The notes beneath the pieces are model-generated. The model searched no databases. It was not told the origin of the DNA and saw only the letters and a program-made list of their open reading frames with translations. Source: Haloferula sp. BvORR071 (GTDB lineage Bacteria > Verrucomicrobiota > Verrucomicrobiia > Verrucomicrobiales > Akkermansiaceae). From it: a stretch of 64,000 nt of DNA. The translations under genes and the position numbers were made by a program. The stretch lies in the NCBI RefSeq assembly GCF_000739615.1, contig NZ_BATP01000040.1:62001-126000 (forward strand). Reading direction: 5' to 3'. Each line of letters starts with the position of its first letter. Position 1 is the stretch's first letter. Shown in pieces: positions 58,083 through 64,000 of this stretch.

Positions 58083-61000
58083 CTACCTTGGTGCCTTATT
58101 CGGCCGCGGTGGCGGCTGCGGCACTGGGCGTGGATCCTTCGCGATCAGATCCTGCAAGTGCTTCACCCCCGCCTCAAGCTGCGCGTCCTTGCCGAGGAAG
58201 GTCTGGTGTGGGGCGTTGTCCACCACTTCATCCGGCTCGACGCCGGTGCCTTCGATCAACCATTGGCCTTCGGGGCCATAGACGCCGAATTCCGCGGCGG
58301 TGCACATGCCATTATCCACCAGCCAGCGTTGCGAGCTGAGCCAGATCTGGCCGCCCCAGGTGCGGGTGCCAATAACCTTGCCGAGGCCGAGGCGGCGGAA
58401 GCCTTCCGAGAAGGCTTCGCCATCGCTGGCGGTGAACTCATTGCAGAGTACCACGACGTGGCCGCGGAAGGCGAACTGCATGTTAGAATAAGGTTGGCCG
58501 GCGCGCGGCGCCCAGTGGAACCAAGCCTTGCGCAGGAGCCGGCCGAGGATCCACGAGTCGGTATTGCCGCCGCGGTTGTGGCGCATGTCGATGATCAGGC
58601 CCTGGCGGTCGAAGATCGGATAGAAATTCCGCGCCCACTCCAGGATGCTCTCCGCCCCCATGGCCCGCAGGTGGACGTAGCCGATGCGGCCTTTGCCAAG
58701 ATCCTCAGTCGCCAGGCGGCGGGTGTATTCCCAGGAGGAGTAGCGCAGGTCCGCCTCTGCGGGCGGCGAGAGCGGCTTCACCAGCACCTTGCGGCGGATG
58801 CCGCCTTCCTTCGCCTGCACGTCTAACAAGACCTGTTGGCCAGCCTTTTGTTCGAGTAGCTCCTGGGGGAACTCGATCGGGGCGAGGTCGCGGCCGTTGA
58901 TGGCCATGATGATGTCGCCTTCCTTGATACCCACACCGGGGCGCGAGAGTGGGCTGGTCTCGCCGGGGTAGTCCGGATCGGTCTGATAGATCTGCTGCAC
59001 TGCCCAGCCGCTGGTGGCGGGATCGCGGGCGAGTTGTGCGCCGAGCAGCGAAGGCTGGATGGAGTCCGGCGTATCGCGCAGGTCACCGAAGCGGACGAAG
59101 ATGTGCAGCGCGCTGAGCTCGCCGGACATCTCGTGCAGGATGTCACCGAGGTCCGAGCGGTCGGCCACGCGGTCAACCAGCGGCTCATACTTCGCGCGGA
59201 TCGCGGTCCAGTCCACGCCGTGCATGGCGGGATCGTAGAAGTAGTCGCGCAGCATCCGCCAGGATTCGCGGTAGATCTGGTGCCACTCCTCCTTCGGGCT
59301 GACGGCGAAGTCCCAGCCATCGAGCGGCACGGATTTCTCCAGCTTTGCGGGTGCTTCACCGCCGCTCTCCACCACGTGGAAGTTGTTGCCGTTGCGGAAG
59401 GCGATCCACTTGCCGTCCTGCGAGAGATTCCAGCCTTTCGGATCTTCGGCGAAGAGCTTCGGCTTCGGCGCGTCGGAGTTGATGTCGAGGCGCATCAGGC
59501 GCGGCTTGCTGTCGCCGCCGGTCGCTTCCGCCATGTAGAAGAGCTGCTTGGCGGTCGCGGTCAGGCCGGTGAGATTGCCGGAGACACCGGGGACCTCGTA
59601 GATGCGGGTCTGCAGGCCATCGGGATCGATGTTGATGGTGACCGCGGCCTTCGGCTTGTCGTCCTCTTCCTTGTCCTTCTTCTTGTTGGCTTCCTGCTCG
59701 GCCTTGTCGGCCTCCGCGCTCAGCTCATCCGGCGGGGTGAAGGGGAAGCGGCCGTTCTTCTGCAGCGCCAGGGCGTAGATGTGGGTGCTTTCGGCGAAGT
59801 AGGGCTCCGGCTGGCGCGGGCCCCAGGGCGATTTCACCAGCGACTTCAGCTCACGGTCGCTGAGGAACCACAGCCACTTGCCATCGGGCGACCATGCGGG
59901 GAAGCCGCTGATCACGCGGTCGCTGGTGGCCTCGATGGTCTTGCCATCGGTCACGTGATAGAGGCGGATGCGGTCGAAGCTGTTAGGCGCGGGTTCGACG
60001 AAGGCCAGCCACTTGCTGTCCGGCGACCAGACGAGGTCCTCGAAGCCTTTGCCCGGCGAGGTGCTGACCTTCACGCTTTGCTTGGTCTCGAGGTCGCGGA
60101 CCCAGAGCTCGTTGTTTTTGTCCTGCCAGGTCACCCACTTGCCATCCGGTGAGGTGATCGGCGCGAAGCGGAAGATGGTGCCGTCCTGAGTCAGTAACTC
60201 GGAGGTGCCGATGCCATTGGCGGGTAGCTTGACCAGCTCGATCTCGCCGGTCTCATCGGTCTGGGCGATGAGCGACTTGCCGTCGGGCATGAAGTGAGCC
60301 TCGCGGTAGCGGACGCCTTGCTTGTGAGGAATCTCGACGAAGCGGCCGCCCGGCTTCACGGGTGCCACGAAGACACTGCCGCGCGCGGTGAGCACGAGGC
60401 GGTCGCCATTCGGCGAGACATTGAACTCGGTGAGATACTCGAAGGGGTTCTTCACCCAGCGCTCGCGAGTCTGGTCGAAGTCGGAGCTGAGGCTGACTTG
60501 GATCTCGCGGTCGCTGGAGTCCTTGAGGTCGAAGGCGTGGAGGTTGCCGGCTTGCTGATAGACGATGCGGCCGTTGTTCAGGTCGGCGTTGCGGATATCG
60601 AAGTCGGTGTATTTGGTGAGCTGCTGGCGGTCGGTGCCTTCCGCAGTCATCGCCCACAGGTTCATGGTCCCGCTCTGGTCGCAGAGGAAGTAGACGCGAC
60701 CCTGCCACCACATCGGGTTTTTGGAGGTGCCGCGGTAATCGGAGACCAGCGGCAGGGCTTCCGGCGTGCCTTCGTCGTAGCGCCAGAGGTTTTGCACGGT
60801 GCCGCCCTCGTAGCGCTTGGTGCTGCTCCCTTGGAAGGGCAGGCGGGTGAAGAAGAGGCGTTTGCCGGTATCGTCCCATGTGCCATCGCTGGCCTGGGCG
60901 AGAGGGACCAAGGTCTCGGTGCCATTCGCCGGATCGATCGCGACAAGCTGGTCGTTAGGGAGAGTCGAGTGGGCCTTGGTAGTACAGAGCACCTTTCCAT

Positions 61001-61346
61001 CGCGGGTCCAGCCGACCGGGACCGTGCCCTCGCCACTCCAGGTGAGGCGCTTCGGAAGGCCGCCGGCGATGGGCATCACATAGGCCTCGATGGGGCCCTC
61101 ATACTGGGCGGAGAAGGCCACCTGGGAGCCATCCGGCGAGATCGTCGCGGAGGTCTCGACACCCGGGTGCGAGCTGAGGCGCTGTGCCACGCCGCCGGTG
61201 AGCGGGATCTTCCACAGGTCGCCCTCCGCGGTGAAGACGACCGTGTCGCCGCTGAGGGCGGGGCTGCGGTAGTAGCCGGGTGCGGCGCTCGCGGTGAGCG
61301 GGGCGAGGGCAAGGAGTGCGAGGGGGAACATCCGAGGCGTGTACAT
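58083..61346 (-). CDS. Tricorn-like secreted protease (S41)
   Basis: A 1087-residue exported protein. A signal peptide (MYTPRMFPLALLALAPLTASA) is followed by two beta-propeller halves with WD-like repeats such as ISPDGSQVAF and WSPDSKWLAF, an acidic/Lys linker (KKKDKEEDDKPK), a PDZ-like domain (GVGIKEGDIIMAINGRDLAP), and an S41 catalytic domain. The serine nucleophile is probably Ser974 (EFTASDGEAFSEG), with GTRTWGGQIW downstream. Tricorn proteases degrade peptides; this form would act in the periplasm. Start at 61346 gives an Arg before the hydrophobic core; 61331 is possible. Confidence 0.92.
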   Translation of the reverse strand: MYTPRMFPLALLALAPLTASAAPGYYRSPALSGDTVVFTAEGDLWKIPLTGGVAQRLSSHPGVETSATISPDGSQVAFSAQYEGPIEAYVMPIAGGLPKRLTWSGEGTVPVGWTRDGKVLCTTKAHSTLPNDQLVAIDPANGTETLVPLAQASDGTWDDTGKRLFFTRLPFQGSSTKRYEGGTVQNLWRYDEGTPEALPLVSDYRGTSKNPMWWQGRVYFLCDQSGTMNLWAMTAEGTDRQQLTKYTDFDIRNADLNNGRIVYQQAGNLHAFDLKDSSDREIQVSLSSDFDQTRERWVKNPFEYLTEFNVSPNGDRLVLTARGSVFVAPVKPGGRFVEIPHKQGVRYREAHFMPDGKSLIAQTDETGEIELVKLPANGIGTSELLTQDGTIFRFAPITSPDGKWVTWQDKNNELWVRDLETKQSVKVSTSPGKGFEDLVWSPDSKWLAFVEPAPNSFDRIRLYHVTDGKTIEATSDRVISGFPAWSPDGKWLWFLSDRELKSLVKSPWGPRQPEPYFAESTHIYALALQKNGRFPFTPPDELSAEADKAEQEANKKKDKEEDDKPKAAVTINIDPDGLQTRIYEVPGVSGNLTGLTATAKQLFYMAEATGGDSKPRLMRLDINSDAPKPKLFAEDPKGWNLSQDGKWIAFRNGNNFHVVESGGEAPAKLEKSVPLDGWDFAVSPKEEWHQIYRESWRMLRDYFYDPAMHGVDWTAIRAKYEPLVDRVADRSDLGDILHEMSGELSALHIFVRFGDLRDTPDSIQPSLLGAQLARDPATSGWAVQQIYQTDPDYPGETSPLSRPGVGIKEGDIIMAINGRDLAPIEFPQELLEQKAGQQVLLDVQAKEGGIRRKVLVKPLSPPAEADLRYSSWEYTRRLATEDLGKGRIGYVHLRAMGAESILEWARNFYPIFDRQGLIIDMRHNRGGNTDSWILGRLLRKAWFHWAPRAGQPYSNMQFAFRGHVVVLCNEFTASDGEAFSEGFRRLGLGKVIGTRTWGGQIWLSSQRWLVDNGMCTAAEFGVYGPEGQWLIEGTGVEPDEVVDNAPHQTFLGKDAQLEAGVKHLQDLIAKDPRPVPQPPPRPNKAPR

Positions 61347-61523
61347 GGCGGTGGCATGCCCGAAAGCAGGGCGGGGGGCAATACCGGTCCACGGGGGCCG
61401 CTTTTTCGCGGGAAAGGGGCGGAATCGGTCTTTGGGGGAAGATGGCGGGGATCGATGCGGGATGGACTGCTTGCCAGGATGCTGTTAGGAAGCGCCCCGC
61501 ATCGTCGCCGTTGCCGCAGATCC

Positions 61524-61868
61524 ATGCTCGTGGAGGTCGCCACTCCCTATTCCTCGCAGTATCCCGTCGCGATCCGCTTTGAAGCGGGCGAGCCGGTGGC
61601 GGTGGAGCGTGCCGATCCGGAATATCCCGGCTGGTTTTGGTGCAGGGCCCGCTCCGGTGGTGAGGGCTGGGTGCATTGTTCTTTTCTCAATTCGCTGGTG
61701 GGCGAGGCGATCGCGCTGGATGCCTATTCCGCGCGGGAGCTGACCGCGATGGAAGGGGAGCGTGGCACGCTGATCCACCTGCTGGACGGTTGGGCCTGTG
61801 TCCGCCTGCACCGTGGGGAGCAGGGCTGGTTGCCGGGCAGCCACTTGCGGATGCTGGAGGCGCGCTGA
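61524..61868 (+). CDS. SH3-like domain protein
   Basis: A 114-residue protein made of two related beta-barrel units: YPVAIRFEAGEPVAVERAD with WFWCRARSGGEGWVHCSFL, then YSARELTAMEGERGTLIHLL with WACVRLHRGEQGWLPGSHL. This is a duplicated SH3-like (SH3b) pattern. It lacks a signal peptide in this start. It is the 3' end of a long frame that otherwise lies opposite the tricorn gene; I use the ATG at 61524. Confidence 0.78.
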   Translation: MLVEVATPYSSQYPVAIRFEAGEPVAVERADPEYPGWFWCRARSGGEGWVHCSFLNSLVGEAIALDAYSARELTAMEGERGTLIHLLDGWACVRLHRGEQGWLPGSHLRMLEAR

Positions 61869-61895
61869 ATTTCGCGGGAGCTTCACACGGGGTTC

Positions 61896-62426
61896 ATGCG
61901 AAGGGATCCCACTGTGCGCGTGAAGTTGATCGCGCCGTTCCTGTTGTTTGTAGGCACCGCTGCGGTGTGTCTGGGCATGTTGGAATCGGCGTTCGAATTG
62001 CGGGGCGCGGTGGAGTTCGTGAAGCCTTATCACAAAGCCGGGATGCTGGCTGCGGTGGGCGTTTCGGTAGTGTCCTTTTGGCCGTTCTACCGCCGCCTGC
62101 ACTTGCGGCCGATGCTCGCCGCGCTTGGATTCGTCACGCTGCTCCTGCTGGTGTGGGCGATGGTGCTGCCGCTGGGTGATCGCCTCGCCGTGCGCGCCCA
62201 ATTGGCGGCAGCGAGCGAGCCGCTTTCATCCGAGGAAATCGCTTGGTTCTATCCCGGTGACTCGGGCATGGGACGCGATCCGATGCAGCTTTGGCACCTG
62301 CTGTGGGCGGTGATGTTCCGCCCGTGGTTGGCCATGCTGTTCGTGGTGTTCCTCCTGGCCTTCTTTGGTTTTCATCGCAGGCTCGTTGTCTTGGCGGGCG
62401 GGTTGAGGCAGCTTCCTTTGGCATGA
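61896..62426 (+). CDS. Four-helix membrane protein, hypothetical
   Basis: A 176-residue protein with four likely membrane helices (about 9-27, 49-66, 73-95 and 142-162) and a Pro-containing loop between helices 3 and 4 (AASEPLSSEEIAWFYPGDSG). No family was recognised. The stop overlaps the GNAT start (ATGA at 62423-62426), so the two are translationally coupled. It follows the SH3 gene by 27 bases. Confidence 0.65.
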   Translation: MRRDPTVRVKLIAPFLLFVGTAAVCLGMLESAFELRGAVEFVKPYHKAGMLAAVGVSVVSFWPFYRRLHLRPMLAALGFVTLLLLVWAMVLPLGDRLAVRAQLAAASEPLSSEEIAWFYPGDSGMGRDPMQLWHLLWAVMFRPWLAMLFVVFLLAFFGFHRRLVVLAGGLRQLPLA

Positions 62427-62878
62427 ACTCGCCTTGGAAGATAGAAGCGGCCAGTGATTCCGAGGCCGCCGGTTGCGACCTGGTCCGGCAGTGGCTGCGG
62501 GAATTCAACTGGCAGGCGAATCCCGACTTCATGGCGGAGATCAGCCAAGCACATCAACAGGCCAAGCCACTGGTCCTGCTGGCCAAGGCAGATTCGCAGG
62601 TGATCGGCGGATTGCTTGCGGAAATCCAACTGGCGTGGCTGCGGATCTCGATCATGGCGGTGGATCCGGCGTGGCGCTCCCGCAGGATTGGCTCAGCTCT
62701 TCTCGTGGCCGCGTGCGAGGAGGCGCTCCGCCGCGGCTGCCGGCATGCGTATGTGGACACGATGGAATACCAAGCCCCGCGCTTCTACACGGCCCACGGC
62801 TTCGAGATCGTGGGCCGGATTGCCGATTGGGATTCGCACGGCCATGCGAAGCTGTTCCTGACCAAAGAGCTGGGGTGA
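62423..62878 (+). CDS. GNAT-family N-acetyltransferase
   Basis: A 151-residue acetyl-CoA-dependent transferase with the GNAT motif A in IMAVDPAWRSRRIGSALLVA (R-x-x-G-x-A for the CoA pyrophosphate) and motif B near YVDTMEYQAPRFYTAHGFEI. The substrate is unknown. Start at 62423 overlaps the membrane protein stop. A 132-base extension upstream lies inside that gene in another phase and was rejected. Confidence 0.9.
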   Translation: MNSPWKIEAASDSEAAGCDLVRQWLREFNWQANPDFMAEISQAHQQAKPLVLLAKADSQVIGGLLAEIQLAWLRISIMAVDPAWRSRRIGSALLVAACEEALRRGCRHAYVDTMEYQAPRFYTAHGFEIVGRIADWDSHGHAKLFLTKELG

Positions 62879-62938
62879 GAGCTTCCGACTAAGAATGGAC
62901 CGGGCCGCGTGTCTTGCAGAAGCAACCCCATCGATCCC

Positions 62939-63385
62939 ATGAAGACCTCTCTTGCTTGTGTCGCCTTTGGCCTCGCCTTGCTCACCCGCGTGATGGCTCT
63001 GGCCGGGGATCTGTCGGAGCCGGGGATTGCGTTCCCTTCCGATTTCTCCAAGCCCGCCCAACTGCGGATCATGGAGGCGCTCAAGCATCCGGATTGCAAA
63101 TTCCTCGGCGGCCGCTTCGTGAATTCCTTCACCAGCCTCAACTACGCTGGCGAGACCAAGGCCCTGAACCTCTTCATGGAGCAACTCGCGAAGTGCCCGG
63201 GAGTGGTGCTGGCGGTGCGCTTCAAGGCGGAGGGCTTTGCCGAGGGCTGTGACTGGATGATCGCCCACGAGGCGGGTGATCCTTGCAAGCTGACGGTGCA
63301 CGTGAATTTGAAATCTTCGCGGGTGAAGCTGGAGGATCTGGTCATTCCTGAGGTAAAGGGACCGCCGGTTGAGCCGGAGAAGTAA
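62939..63385 (+). CDS. Small secreted hypothetical protein
   Basis: A 148-residue protein with a signal peptide (MKTSLACVAFGLALLTRVMA), then a small alpha/beta domain (MEALKHPDCKFLGGRFVNSF, VVLAVRFKAEGFAEGCDWM). Three cysteines are in the mature part. No family was recognised. It stands 5 bases before the broken SRPBCC gene and may be its operon partner. Confidence 0.6.
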   Translation: MKTSLACVAFGLALLTRVMALAGDLSEPGIAFPSDFSKPAQLRIMEALKHPDCKFLGGRFVNSFTSLNYAGETKALNLFMEQLAKCPGVVLAVRFKAEGFAEGCDWMIAHEAGDPCKLTVHVNLKSSRVKLEDLVIPEVKGPPVEPEK

Positions 63386-63390
63386 ATCGC

Positions 63391-63927
63391 ATGCCTTCCG
63401 CCACCATCACCCAGGATATGTGCTACCCCTCATGGGAAGTATTCTCCCTGCTGCACGATTACTCGCGGCGGCTGGAGTGGGACACCATGCTGTGTGAGGC
63501 CCGCCTGACCCAGGGCCATGAGTAGGCGGCGAAGGGCGCGACCTCGCTCTGCGTGGGCAAGTTCTTCTGGGGCCTGATCGGCATTGAGACCCGCTATGTG
63601 AGCTTCACTCCGGACTCACTTGCGGCGGTGGAGATGATCAATGCCCCGCCCTTCTTCGCCGAGTTCGCGGCCAGCATCCGACATGTCGATCACGAGGTGG
63701 GTGGCTCGACCCTGACCTACAAGCTGCGCTTCGTCGCCAAGCCCCGCTGCCTGCGCTGGCTCTTGCACCCGATCATGTTGCGGTTGCTGCGCTACGAGAC
63801 GCAGAAGCGGCTCAAGGCGCTCTCGGATTATTTGCAGAGGAGGGAGTGGGAAGCGAAGACGGAGACCGCCCGCTGGGTGGGTGACCGGTGGGGCCAAAAT
63901 GGAAACATCGATTCTCGCGATGATTGA
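63391..63927 (+). pseudogene. SRPBCC-family gene interrupted by an in-frame TAG
   Basis: From the ATG at 63391 the frame reads MPSATITQDMCYPSWEVFSL and continues to QGHE, then TAG at 63523-63525 (codon 45), and goes on in the same frame with AAKGATSLCVGKFFWGLIGI to a natural TGA at 63925-63927. The whole reads as one SRPBCC/polyketide cyclase-like domain of about 178 residues with a C-terminal LKALSDYLQRR helix. Either the gene is broken, TAG is read through, or the base is a sequencing error. A GTG at 63553 could still express the C-terminal two-thirds. Confidence 0.7.
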
Positions 63928-64000
63928 TGGAGTCTTTCCGATGACCATCCGGACAAGTTCCGAGGCATGCTGATGGAGGATCAGCCATCCCCGCGTCCCG
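63928..64000. other. End of window, nothing identified
   Basis: The last 73 bases carry no gene, hairpin or promoter I can support. Confidence 0.3.

Noticed and set aside
60294..61523. N-terminal extension of the SH3-like protein frame
   Set aside because: Antisense to the tricorn-like protease; only the last 114 codons have protein-like features.
1..64000. CRISPR array, rRNA genes, insertion sequences
   Set aside because: No regularly spaced direct repeats, no rRNA-like stretches and no transposase-like proteins were seen in any frame.

Overview
The window is high-GC bacterial DNA packed with genes on both strands. It looks like a chromosome segment of a Verrucomicrobiota member, probably a Luteolibacter/Haloferula-like organism. 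That placement is inference. It rests on an ECF sigma factor translationally coupled to a Ser/Thr kinase, a CotH/lamin-tail mosaic protein, a secreted HEWGTFT-family protein, a tricorn-type S41 protease, a Bat/MoxR operon, and palindromic intergenic repeats of a kind common in PVC genomes. No rRNA, CRISPR array, prophage or insertion sequence was seen. There is one tRNA gene, tRNA-Ser(CGA).

Layout. 0-3.3 kb: tandem paralogous membrane proteins (the first cut by the window edge), a HIT protein and a membrane-anchored HExxH protein. 3.3-9.4 kb: PEP carboxylase, a VapBC-type toxin-antitoxin pair, an unknown protein, ruvA and secG. 9.5-13.3 kb: rhomboid protease, an anchored repeat protein and a glycerophosphodiester phosphodiesterase. 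13.5-16.3 kb: kinase and ECF sigma pair. 16.7-19.1 kb: Amj-type lipid II flippase, an ACT-domain protein, a membrane protein and tRNA-Ser.

19.2-26.6 kb is the most coherent pathway in the window, a phosphonate catabolic cluster. A XylR-like regulator is divergent from a FAD oxidoreductase, phosphonoacetate hydrolase (phnA), a Tat-exported metallophosphoesterase, phosphonoacetaldehyde dehydrogenase (phnY) and an organophosphate:phosphate-antiporter-type MFS transporter. Read together, an aminoethylphosphonate-type substrate would be oxidised to phosphonoacetaldehyde, then to phosphonoacetate, then hydrolysed to acetate and phosphate, without the aminotransferase PhnW or the C-P lyase.

26.6-33.2 kb: a secreted protein, queF-queC (queuosine precursor), a helix-turn-helix protein, a tRNA-dihydrouridine synthase and a dicarboxylate/amino-acid symporter. 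33.2-42.8 kb: a seven-gene Bat (aerotolerance-type) operon read leftwards (MoxR ATPase, DUF58, an anchored protein, two von Willebrand proteins, a Cys-tailed TPR-like protein and a 1275-residue secreted/anchored protein). It carries two copies of a CGCGAAA-rich inverted repeat in its gaps and a long stem-loop in the moxR leader. 43-53.5 kb: nagA, a lipoprotein, a CHAD protein, OmpH/Skp, a DUF899 protein, DAHP synthase, TlyA, NAD kinase and an Xaa-Pro aminopeptidase. 53.5-64 kb: a foldback element, the CotH mosaic, a composite palindromic repeat, the tricorn-like protease, an SH3-like protein, a GNAT acetyltransferase and, at the end, an SRPBCC gene broken by an in-frame TAG.

Most of the longest reading frames opposite real genes are GC-driven shadows and are left out. 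Starts were moved inward where an overlong frame ran through an upstream gene or promoter.
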